This document shows, piece after piece, positions 1-6,037 of a DNA stretch of 14,773 nt. The translations under genes and the position numbers were made by a program. The DNA lies in assembly GCA_017440445.1 (NCBI GenBank), contig JAFSHE010000014.1:1-14773 (forward strand), given 5' to 3'. This DNA comes from Oscillospiraceae bacterium. GTDB taxonomy: Bacteria > Bacillota_A > Clostridia > Oscillospirales > Ruminococcaceae. The notes beneath the pieces are model-generated. The model saw only the letters and a program-made list of their open reading frames with translations, had not been told where the DNA came from and made no database searches. Each line of letters starts with the position of its first letter. The first letter of the stretch is position 1.

Positions 1-723
<723 letters not shown>

Positions 724-752
724 TACGAACAGGAACATTATACTTCATACAG

Positions 753-781
753 AGGGACACGGATATATCGTGTCCCTTTTT
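753..781 (+). terminator. Rho-independent terminator of tgt
   Basis: An 8-bp perfect stem GGGACACG / CGTGTCCC (754-761 with 769-776) is followed by a run of five T. It lies 30 bases after the tgt stop and separates tgt from the small membrane protein and spoVM genes. Confidence 0.85.
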
Positions 782-912
782 GTGATACCGAAACTGCGGA
801 TATAACTTGCAATGTCGCTACAAATTATACAGTCACCCTTTTACGGAAAAGGAATATTATGTACTACAGCTCCCGTTTCGGGAGAAGTAATATTTCTACG
901 GGAGGCGACAGC

Positions 913-1077
913 ATGAAAAGACCAAAAAGACGGTGCAGAAGAAACAGCGGCGTATTTCTTGCGCTGGCTGCATTCCTTGGCGCTGTGATGTGCGTTTCGT
1001 TCTTTTCGGTGAAGGTGCTGCTGTTTTCCGTGGCCATTCTTTTTATCGTGCTTGGGCTGTTCCTGCTCAGGCTTTGA
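913..1077 (+). CDS. Small two-helix membrane protein upstream of spoVM
   Basis: This 54-residue protein has a strongly basic N-terminus (MKRPKRRCRR) followed by two hydrophobic stretches, about residues 13-31 and 33-53, so it is predicted to be a short membrane hairpin with both ends in the cytoplasm. The start at 913 was chosen because GGGAGG (900-905) sits 7 bases upstream. An in-frame ATG at 859 also has a weaker AAAGGA site, but the added residues look uncoded, and a 6-bp hairpin CTCCCG/CGGGAG (870-884) falls within them. It is followed after 14 bases by spoVM, and the spoVM ribosome site begins on the last base of this stop codon, so the two are surely co-transcribed. The family and function are not recognised. 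A role in sporulation is inference from the neighbour only. Confidence 0.75.
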   Translation: MKRPKRRCRRNSGVFLALAAFLGAVMCVSFFSVKVLLFSVAILFIVLGLFLLRL

Positions 1078-1091
1078 AAGGAGCGTACATA

Positions 1092-1178
1092 ATGAAGATA
1101 GTTGTAGTGAAAAGTCCTAAGCTGTTTGCAGGTCTGCTGAGGGTCATGTTCGGTATAAAAAAACAGCCCGCAGAATAA
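1092..1178 (+). CDS. spoVM: Stage V sporulation protein M (SpoVM), 28 aa
   Basis: SpoVM is the amphipathic peptide that recognises the convex forespore membrane and anchors the SpoIVA ATPase to start coat assembly; in Bacillus it also inhibits FtsH. The peptide starts MKIVVVKSPKLF and aligns without gaps to the 26-residue Bacillus subtilis protein over its first 21 positions. It shares Met1, Lys2, Lys7, the helix-breaking Pro9, Lys10, Gly14, Arg17, Met19 and Gly21. Family length is 26-28, so it is complete. A strong AAAGGAG (1077-1083) lies 8 bases before the ATG. It follows the small two-helix membrane protein by 14 bases in one transcript. It is too short for most gene callers. Its presence suggests an endospore former or a lineage that still keeps the machinery. 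Confidence 0.9.
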   Translation: MKIVVVKSPKLFAGLLRVMFGIKKQPAE

Positions 1179-1203
1179 AAAAATAAGGTGTCCCATAAAA
1201 TGC

Positions 1204-1232
1204 TTGAAAAATCCCCTCGTTCGTGCTACAAT
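1204..1232 (+). promoter_or_regulatory. Sigma-A promoter of the DUF1273 gene
   Basis: TTGAAA (1204-1209), a 17-base spacer and TACAAT (1227-1232) preceded by TGC, an extended -10. Transcription should start near 1239, about 25 bases before the ATG. This separates the gene from the spoVM unit. Confidence 0.8.
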
Positions 1233-1263
1233 AAGTGCACAGAAAAGAACGGGGGGAAGATTT

Positions 1264-1752
1264 ATGTACAGGGTAGCATTTACGGGATACAGGCCATCAA
1301 AGCTGCCGTTTTTCGGCGAGGATGACCCGCTGTGCATCACACTGAAAAAGCGCATAGCGGATAAGATAACGGAGCTTGCCGATAAGGGCGCACAGGAATT
1401 CTACACAGGTATGGCACTGGGAGTCGATACATGGTGCGCCGAGGCTGTATTGGAGCTAAGACAGAGCCATCCTGAGATACAGCTTATCGCTCTGCTTCCG
1501 TGCAGGGGACAGGAGAACAAGTGGAATCTCGCAGAAAAGAAAAGATACAACGATATACTGGCACAGTGTAATAAGGTGATATGCCTCAGTCCCGAGTACA
1601 CCTCCGACTGCATGCACAGACGCAACCGTGCGCTGGTTGACTCCTGCGATATACTGGTAGCCATCTACGACGGAAAAAGCGGCGGCACGAAGTACACCGT
1701 AGACTACGCACAGAAAAAGGGCCGCATGATATCCGTCATAGCTCCGATATAA
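1264..1752 (+). CDS. DUF1273 / YpsA-type SLOG-fold protein
   Basis: A 162-residue protein of the DUF1273 family (SLOG superfamily, Rossmann-like nucleotide-sensing fold related to the DNA-processing protein DprA and LOG proteins). Visible marks are the N-terminal FTGYRP (6-11), the glycine turn TGMALGVD (48-55), NR (121-122) and the C-terminal GKSGGT (137-142). Bacillus YpsA, a relative, affects cell division and oxidative-stress survival; the ligand is not known and no enzyme activity is firmly established. The start at ATG 1264 was chosen because the GGGGGGA ribosome-binding stretch (1250-1257) lies just upstream and the FTGYRP motif then falls at the family's usual distance. It is monocistronic: its own promoter is at 1204-1232, and the terminator follows at once. 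I cannot say which nucleotide, if any, it binds. Confidence 0.88.
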   Translation: MYRVAFTGYRPSKLPFFGEDDPLCITLKKRIADKITELADKGAQEFYTGMALGVDTWCAEAVLELRQSHPEIQLIALLPCRGQENKWNLAEKKRYNDILAQCNKVICLSPEYTSDCMHRRNRALVDSCDILVAIYDGKSGGTKYTVDYAQKKGRMISVIAPI

Positions 1753-1783
1753 AAAACGGCTGAACATTCGTTCAGCCGTTTTT
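1752..1783. terminator. Bidirectional terminator between DUF1273 gene and ridA
   Basis: A near-perfect stem of about 14 bp (AAAAACGGCTGAAC, loop ATTC, complementary arm) carries A-runs on the left and T-runs on the right. It therefore gives a T-tailed hairpin on both strands and serves the two convergent genes. It overlaps the DUF1273 stop codon and ends 9 bases from the ridA stop. Confidence 0.92.
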
Positions 1784-1792
1784 GTGCATATG

Positions 1793-2164
1793 TTACTTCT
1801 CTGCGATCATCTCCACCTCGACAAGCACGCCCTTAGGCAGGTCAAGGCCGCCTACGCAGCTTCTTGCGGGCTTTCCTGTGAAATACTCGCCGTATACCGC
1901 ATTGAATGCAGCGAAATCATTTATATCGTGCAGGAAGCAGGTGGTCTTTACAACATTCTCAAAGCCGAGTCCTGCCGCCTCAAGCAGACCCCTGATATTC
2001 TCGCAGACCTGCTTTGTCTGCGCCTCGATGCCGCCGCTTACTATCTCACCTGTTTCGGGGACGATAGCTATCTGTCCCGAGGCAAACATCAGATTTCCTG
2101 TTATCTTCGCCTGACTGTAAGGGCCGATAGCCCCGGGGGCTTTGTTTGTGCTTATAGTTTCCAT
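1793..2164 (-). CDS. ridA: RidA family 2-iminobutanoate/2-iminopropanoate deaminase
   Basis: RidA (YjgF/YER057c/UK114 family) hydrolyses the reactive enamine/imine intermediates that IlvA-type PLP enzymes release from threonine and serine, protecting other PLP enzymes from damage; soluble trimer. The 123 residues have the full family length. The N-terminal NKAPGAIGPYSQA (7-19) and the C-terminal signature are visible, with Arg101 in PARSCV and Glu116 in KGVLVEVE. Arg101 and Glu116 are spaced as Arg105 and Glu120 of the E. coli enzyme, which bind and activate the substrate. The usual acidic strand before LPKG reads GGLDLPKG here, a small variation. It lies 12 bases after ilvA, and its AAAGGAGA site (2171-2178) overlaps the ilvA stop, so the two are coupled. 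This pairs the source of the toxic intermediate with its scavenger. Confidence 0.96.
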   Translation of the reverse strand: METISTNKAPGAIGPYSQAKITGNLMFASGQIAIVPETGEIVSGGIEAQTKQVCENIRGLLEAAGLGFENVVKTTCFLHDINDFAAFNAVYGEYFTGKPARSCVGGLDLPKGVLVEVEMIAEK

Positions 2165-2176
2165 AGTTGTTCTCCT

Positions 2177-3376
2177 TTACATTGATACTATCTTGTAGCC
2201 CTTGTCGGTAAGGGCTTTCTTTATCTCGTTGAGATGCTCAAAATTCCTTGTTTCAAGCTGTATGCGCAGGAAGCAGCCGTTGATATCGCTGTTTGCGTCC
2301 GCTCTCTCGTGATGTACTCCCGTAACGTTGCCGCCCATCTTTGCGATGATGGCGGAAACTCCCGTAAGCTGACCGGGCTTGTCAAGAAGCTCTATCGTGA
2401 GCAGGCAGTGTCTGCCCGACTTCACAAGACCCCTGCGAATAACACGGGAAAGGATGGTAACATCGATGTTTCCGCCCGAAACAAGGCACACCACCTTCTT
2501 GCCCTTTACGGGTATCTTATTGAACATTACAGCCGCCACCGAAACAGCGCCTGCGCCCTCTGCTATCAGCTTCTGCTGCTCGATAAGCGCAAGGATAGCG
2601 CCTGATATCTCATCGTCAGTAACAGTAACTATCTCGTCCACGTACTCCTGAACAAGCTCGAATGTGTTTGCTCCGGGCTCCTTTACTGCGATACCGTCTG
2701 CGATCGTGGAAACGCTCTCAAGGCGCTCTATCTTTCCGTCCTGAACGGAATTTGCCATACTTGGCGCACCCGCCGCCTGAACGCCATACACCTTTATCTT
2801 GGGATTGAGCTGCTTTATCGCAAAAGCTATTCCCGAGATAAGTCCGCCGCCTCCGATAGGCACGACCACTGCGTCCATGTCGGGGAGCTGTTCAAGAAGC
2901 TCCAGACCTATCGTTCCCTGTCCTGCGATAACATTCTCATCATCAAAGGGGTGGATGAAAGTGTAGCCCTTTTCATCACGGAGCTGAAGCGCCTTCTGAT
3001 ATGCGTCATCGTATACGCCCTCAACAAGGCACACCTCTGCGCCGTAGGATTTTGTAGCCTCCACCTTGGAGATAGGCGCTCCGTCGGGCAGACAGATGAG
3101 TGACTTTATCCCCGCCTTTGTGGCTGCAAGCGCAACGCCCTGCGCATGGTTTCCCGCAGAGCAGGCGATAACGCCCCTTGCACGCTCCTCCTCGGTGAGC
3201 TGGGATATCTTATAGTATGCGCCCCTCACCTTGAACGAGCCTGTAACCTGAAGATTTTCCGTCTTGAGATACACATCCGCATCGGGGTTTATCTTCGGCG
3301 CCTTGATAAGGTCGGTGGTACGGATGACCTCCTTCAGAACATGTGAAGCCTTGTAGATCCTGTCGAGTGTAAGCAT
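2177..3376 (-). CDS. ilvA: Threonine ammonia-lyase with one ACT domain
   Basis: PLP enzyme that dehydrates and deaminates L-threonine to 2-oxobutanoate, the first committed step towards isoleucine (or a catabolic route). The 399 residues show fold-type II signatures: the PLP lysine Lys49 in TGSFKVRGAYYK, SAGNHAQG (73-80), the phosphate-binding loop GGGGL (175-179) and SGGN (300-303). A single C-terminal ACT domain spans about 325-399, starting at LLTIELLDKPGQL. The length matches the 400-residue one-ACT class rather than the roughly 510-residue two-ACT E. coli IlvA. The start at 3376 follows a near-perfect AAGGAGGAG site. An open frame reaches a TTG at 3469, but that stretch is the attenuator hairpin. 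Expression is likely controlled by the leader upstream. It is in an operon with ridA. Confidence 0.95.
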   Translation of the reverse strand: MLTLDRIYKASHVLKEVIRTTDLIKAPKINPDADVYLKTENLQVTGSFKVRGAYYKISQLTEEERARGVIACSAGNHAQGVALAATKAGIKSLICLPDGAPISKVEATKSYGAEVCLVEGVYDDAYQKALQLRDEKGYTFIHPFDDENVIAGQGTIGLELLEQLPDMDAVVVPIGGGGLISGIAFAIKQLNPKIKVYGVQAAGAPSMANSVQDGKIERLESVSTIADGIAVKEPGANTFELVQEYVDEIVTVTDDEISGAILALIEQQKLIAEGAGAVSVAAVMFNKIPVKGKKVVCLVSGGNIDVTILSRVIRRGLVKSGRHCLLTIELLDKPGQLTGVSAIIAKMGGNVTGVHHERADANSDINGCFLRIQLETRNFEHLNEIKKALTDKGYKIVSM

Positions 3377-3424
3377 AAAAAAACTCCTCCTTAAAATTTT
3401 CGTGTGCAGAGGAGCGTCTAATAT

Positions 3425-3455
3425 AAAAGCCCCCTTACCGTAATGGAAAGAGGGC
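3425..3455 (-). terminator. Attenuator terminator in the ilvA leader
   Basis: On the minus strand, GCCCTCTTTCC (3455-3445), loop ATTAC and GGTAAGGGGGC (3439-3429) form an 11-bp stem with one mismatch and one G-T pair, followed by TTTTATATT. It lies between the ilvA promoter and the ilvA start codon, so it must be bypassed for ilvA to be read. An alternative pairing of its 5' arm exists: CTTTCC (3450-3445) can pair with GGGAAG (3504-3499). Confidence 0.85.
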
Positions 3456-3674
3456 GATAGTATAAGCAAAACTCAGCCTCTGTACATCCAGCAATGCACT
3501 TCCCTGTAACGGTGGAAATCCGTACAGCCTTAGTTAAAAATGTTCAGGCTGTCTGCTACGGGCGGATCATACACACTGTCCCTGCTGCCTCGCACCAGAC
3601 GGCAGCTCTCTGAAAAGGGGTGGTCGGATGTATGGCGGAAAAACCGCACCCATCAACGCATTTATCAAGTTTAC
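3456..3674 (-). promoter_or_regulatory. Structured ilvA leader, T-box-like attenuator
   Basis: About 220 nt of transcribed leader between promoter and terminator. Near its 5' end is a T-box stem-I-like part: GTTGATGGG, then AGAGAG (3611-3606) entering the hairpin GCTGCC-(GTCTGGTGCGA)-GGCAGC (3606-3584). Its loop resembles the T-box distal loop. A 7-bp helix CATACAT/GTGTATG (3634-3628 with 3574-3568) closes below it, followed by an AUC isoleucine triplet (3567-3565) where a specifier could sit. Downstream are a hairpin CTGTACGG/CCGTTACAG (3527-3504), with competing partners for its strands. However, the canonical T-box sequence (GGGTGGNACC) and an AGTA specifier-loop motif are not visible. The class is therefore uncertain: it could be a divergent isoleucine T-box or another attenuator. 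That it is a regulated leader is well supported. Confidence 0.6.
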
Positions 3675-3680
3675 GATTTG

Positions 3681-3709
3681 ATTATACTCCCAAGTTCAGC
3701 ATTTGTCAA
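3681..3709 (-). promoter_or_regulatory. Consensus sigma-A promoter of ilvA-ridA
   Basis: On the minus strand, a perfect TTGACA (3709-3704), a 17-base spacer and a perfect TATAAT (3686-3681). Transcription should start near 3674, giving a leader of about 298 nt before the ilvA ATG. It lies 24 bases beyond the DUF4363 stop. Confidence 0.92.
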
Positions 3710-3732
3710 GGGGGTAATTTAAATTTTTTTCA

Positions 3733-4110
3733 TCACAGTATCTTCCACAGGGTCGGCAGCTGCATCTCCCTGAACATGTCTATCTGCGCCTGCGCCCTGT
3801 CGCAGGAAGCATACAGCTCCTCGTTCTGCTCCTCGGCAAAGGACAGCACCTCTGCCAGCGACGAGGTTATCTCCACTGCGTGTCCCAGATCGTTTATCAA
3901 TATGCTGTAATGCATCACGCTGTCCCAGATATCCCACAGCTCCTCTGCGGCTTCGGTGCAGCGCTCCTTATCGCCGTTTTCATAAGCCGCCTCCACGATA
4001 TCTATCTGCTCCGACATGCGATACGTCACCCTGTCGGTCACTATCACCGAAGCGGTGCAGCCCGCCGCCATCCCCGCAAGTATTCCTATGCTGACAGCAA
4101 GCCTGTTCAT
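3733..4110 (-). CDS. DUF4363 family membrane-anchored protein
   Basis: A 125-residue protein with one N-terminal membrane helix (about 4-25) and an extracytoplasmic helical region of about 100 residues. It contains a Trp-rich middle (LWDIWDSVMHYSILIND, 59-75) and a C-terminal stretch MFREMQLPTLWKIL. These fit the DUF4363 family, which in clostridia commonly follows a DUF421 gene, as here. A Cys at position 18 (MAAGC) is a poor lipobox because the -3 position is Ala, so a membrane anchor is more likely than a lipoprotein. Its ATG overlaps the DUF421 stop by 4 bases (ATGA) and the ribosome site is weak, so translation is probably coupled. The biochemical function is unknown. No terminator is visible after it; the ilvA promoter follows. 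Confidence 0.78.
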   Translation of the reverse strand: MNRLAVSIGILAGMAAGCTASVIVTDRVTYRMSEQIDIVEAAYENGDKERCTEAAEELWDIWDSVMHYSILINDLGHAVEITSSLAEVLSFAEEQNEELYASCDRAQAQIDMFREMQLPTLWKIL

Positions 4111-4787
4111 ACCTTTTTACCCGCCTTTTTTATCAGATTTATACTACCGTTCCTGTCAGCCGTCATAAGAAATACCTCATGTGCCGAAACGCTGTTTTCC
4201 CGCAGCTTTTCGTTGAGCCACCCCTTCCCCAGCCCGAGGAAGCTGAGCTGCTCCGTGTCCTCTACTCCGTCACGGATTATCACAGCAGGCGGGTCGTCCG
4301 TGGAGCTTTTCAGTCCCACATCCGCACGGGTAGCCGAGGCGTAGTCCGACTTCTGCATGAAGTTTATCTTGCCAGTGGTCTCAACGATGGCATAATGGAC
4401 CTCCCCGATGTCGAATATCTGCTGCTCCCGCATCGCCTCCACAAGGTCGTCAACGGTGTAGCGCAGACGTTTCATCTCGCTCTGGATTATCACGCCCTCC
4501 GAGATTATCACCCTAGGCGAGCCGATTATCACTCTGCGGAAGCGTGGGGACTTCACCATCACCGCCGACAGGATAACATCCAGACACACCAGCGTGAAGA
4601 TGGGTACGATGCCCATCAGCATAGGCATGGAGGAGTCCTCCACAGGGATGGATGCGATATTTGATATCAGGATAGTCACCACCAGCTCCGAGGGCTGAAG
4701 CTCCCCCAGCTGACGCTTTCCCATAAGTCGCAGTGAAAAGGTTATCACCACGTACAATATACAAGCACGTATCAGTACGATTGCCAC
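4107..4787 (-). CDS. DUF421 (YetF-like) membrane protein
   Basis: A 226-residue integral membrane protein. It has three N-terminal helices (about 1-20, 33-50 and 56-79), with the family hallmark LMGKRQLGELQPSELVV between the first two. A cytoplasmic domain follows with GSPRVIISEGVI (89-100), TVDDLVEAMREQ and the C-terminal HEVFLMTADRNG. Relatives include Bacillus YetF and 2Duf, found in the spore inner membrane and linked to heat resistance and membrane rigidity; the exact function is unknown. I prefer the GTG start at 4787: it has AAGAGGT six bases upstream, and the protein then begins V(M)AIVLIRACILY like other clostridial members. An ATG at 4805 adds six residues but has no ribosome site and would leave a very short leader after the likely promoter. 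It is in an operon with the DUF4363 gene. Confidence 0.88.
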   Translation of the reverse strand: MAIVLIRACILYVVITFSLRLMGKRQLGELQPSELVVTILISNIASIPVEDSSMPMLMGIVPIFTLVCLDVILSAVMVKSPRFRRVIIGSPRVIISEGVIIQSEMKRLRYTVDDLVEAMREQQIFDIGEVHYAIVETTGKINFMQKSDYASATRADVGLKSSTDDPPAVIIRDGVEDTEQLSFLGLGKGWLNEKLRENSVSAHEVFLMTADRNGSINLIKKAGKKV

Positions 4788-4820
4788 AACATGACCTCTT
4801 TTCATGGTATTTGCTGAATT

Positions 4821-4849
4821 TAGTATACCTGAAAGGGTCTGAGATATGC
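4821..4849 (-). promoter_or_regulatory. Possible forespore (sigma-G/F-type) promoter of the DUF421 operon
   Basis: On the minus strand, GCATA (4849-4845), 17 bases and TATACTA (4827-4821). This resembles the sigma-G pattern GYATR-18-CATNHTA with one mismatch and one base less spacing. As a sigma-A promoter it has a fair -10 (TATACT) but a poor -35 (TGCATA). The call is inference. Confidence 0.4.
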
Positions 4850-4863
4850 ACAGGGCAGGCAGT

Positions 4864-4893
4864 AAAAAAGCACCCCTGATTTTCAGAGGTGCT
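4864..4893 (-). terminator. Terminator of the 43-aa membrane protein gene
   Basis: On the minus strand, AGCACCTCTGA, loop AAA and TCAGGGGTGCT form an 11-bp stem with one mismatch, followed by a run of six T. It lies 15 bases after the small gene's stop. Confidence 0.9.
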
Positions 4894-4907
4894 GTACGAT
4901 ATTCTTT

Positions 4908-5039
4908 TTATCCCATCTTTGAAATGAACGTAAGCGCAATAATAGCAATAAGCGATACACCGCAGATTATCCAGTTGCGCATTATCGCACGTTCAAGCTT
5001 GTTATTATCCTTTTTCTGACGGTCGTCACGCTTTGCCAC
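4908..5039 (-). CDS. Small single-helix membrane protein, 43 aa
   Basis: A short gene starting at GTG (5039) with a strong GGAGGTG site (5051-5045) five bases before it. The product has a charged N-terminal half (VAKRDDRQKKDNNKLERAI) and one hydrophobic helix (about 23-39, WIICGVSLIAIIALTFI) ending in SKMG. This predicts a bitopic protein with a cytoplasmic basic/acidic N-terminus. It has its own consensus promoter, its own ribosome site and a good terminator, so it is very likely a real gene despite its size. I do not recognise the family, and nothing in the context assigns a function. Confidence 0.8.
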   Translation of the reverse strand: MAKRDDRQKKDNNKLERAIMRNWIICGVSLIAIIALTFISKMG

Positions 5040-5067
5040 AGGCTCACCTCCGTAATGTGATAGCTAT

Positions 5068-5096
5068 ATTGTACCACTTTTTCCGCAGGATGTCAA
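5068..5096 (-). promoter_or_regulatory. Sigma-A promoter of the 43-aa membrane protein gene
   Basis: On the minus strand, a perfect TTGACA (5096-5091), a 17-base spacer and TACAAT (5073-5068). Start near 5061, about 22 bases before the GTG. The -35 begins on the base right after the hydrolase stop codon. Confidence 0.9.
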
Positions 5097-6017
5097 CTAG
5101 ATACGCTTTATCAGAAAATCCAGTATATCCGCCATTACCTCGTCCCTGTTAAGCTCGTTGAGAAGCTCATGGCGTGCCTCACGGTATATCCTGATGTTAG
5201 CGTCACAGCCGACGGCGAGGTACATACTGCATGCCCTGCGTACTCCGAAGCCGTACTCTCCCACAGGGTCCATCCCGCCCGAGAGAAACAGTATCGGGAC
5301 ATCCCTGCGTGTGTTTCTGATAACGCATCTGCTGTTTGCAAGGATAAGCGCACTGACAAGGTCACGATAGCCCGCAACAGTAAAGGTGAATGCACATTTA
5401 GGGTCCTCACGGAATCTGTCAACGACCTTATCGTCACGGGTCAGCCAGTCGCTGGGTGTCCTGTAATTTTCGGTGCGCAGATTGAATACTCCGAGTGCGA
5501 ACTGCTCGCCCTTTTTATACTGCCACATCTCCCCGTGACGTATCACCATCTTACACAGATGGACATGTATAGCCTCCGCTCCCGGGAACGGTCCTGCGGT
5601 GCCCATAAATATCGCACCGTTCCAGCGGTCCTCTCCGTATCGTGCGAAATATATCCTCGCTATAAAGCTGCCCATGCTGTGACCTATCAGAAAGTGCGGG
5701 ATATCGGGGAACATCCTCTCCATCACCGTTTTCATACGGTGGAGGTCCTGCACCATGCGGCGGTGTCCGTTCTGATGTCCGAAGTAGCCAAGCGTTCCGT
5801 CCTCGGAGAGAGAATTTCCATGCCCGATATGGTCGCAGCCGCACAGTGCGATATCGCTGTCGCAAAGGAACTGTGCAAACGGCTTGTACCGCTCGATATA
5901 CTCGCACATGCCGTGGGACAGCATAACCGCCGCCTTCGGCTTTTCGGGAGTGTAGATATAAAAACGGCAGTCGCACAACCCCGATGTACTGGGAAAGCTT
6001 CCCGTCAGTTTCTTCAA
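5097..6017 (-). CDS. Alpha/beta hydrolase, monoacylglycerol lipase / lysophospholipase type
   Basis: A 306-residue serine hydrolase of the 'serine aminopeptidase S33' / PldB-like group, probably cleaving acylglycerols or lysophospholipids in the cytoplasm; the substrate is inferred from family only. The oxyanion-hole region LSHGMCEY is at 33-40, CDHIGHG at 61-67, the nucleophile elbow GHSMG has Ser114, the acid is Asp250 in LSGGMDPVG, and the base is His283 in ARHELLNE. All three catalytic residues are present. No signal peptide is visible. The start is a TTG at 6017, set by AAGGAGG seven bases before it; no better start is seen. The gene lies 20 bases after trmB, with its ribosome site in the gap, so it is the second gene of that operon. 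The stop abuts the next promoter. Confidence 0.92.
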   Translation of the reverse strand: MKKLTGSFPSTSGLCDCRFYIYTPEKPKAAVMLSHGMCEYIERYKPFAQFLCDSDIALCGCDHIGHGNSLSEDGTLGYFGHQNGHRRMVQDLHRMKTVMERMFPDIPHFLIGHSMGSFIARIYFARYGEDRWNGAIFMGTAGPFPGAEAIHVHLCKMVIRHGEMWQYKKGEQFALGVFNLRTENYRTPSDWLTRDDKVVDRFREDPKCAFTFTVAGYRDLVSALILANSRCVIRNTRRDVPILFLSGGMDPVGEYGFGVRRACSMYLAVGCDANIRIYREARHELLNELNRDEVMADILDFLIKRI

Positions 6018-6037
6018 TCGTGTCCCTCCTTAAAGGG

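Noticed and set aside
859..912. Longer start (ATG 859) for the small protein upstream of spoVM
   Set aside because: It has a weaker AAAGGA site, adds 18 residues with a hairpin in their codons, and the GGGAGG site points to 913.
1204..1263. Possible LexA (SOS) box before the DUF1273 gene, from GTTCG and GAACG pieces
   Set aside because: The half-sites are 24 bases apart and do not form the CGAAC-4-GTTCG palindrome.
3377..3469. N-terminal extension of IlvA to a TTG at 3469
   Set aside because: The added 31 codons run through the attenuator hairpin, while the ATG at 3376 has an excellent AAGGAGGAG site and matches the family's N-terminus.
3481..3570. Leader peptide controlling ilvA by ribosome stalling
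   Set aside because: The only short frames (Met-Ile-Arg-Pro-stop at 3570 and one near 3499) are not rich in Ile, Val, Leu or Thr codons, so classical peptide attenuation is not supported.
3495..3600. Plus-strand GGTGGAAATCC and nearby stems, recalling a cobalamin-type riboswitch
   Set aside because: Only a short piece fits, the B12-box core is missing, and no plus-strand gene lies downstream. The region is transcribed from the minus-strand promoter.
4018..4110. Lipoprotein signal in the DUF4363 protein (MAAGC)
   Set aside because: Ala at -3 is a poor lipobox, and the family normally has an uncleaved N-terminal membrane helix.
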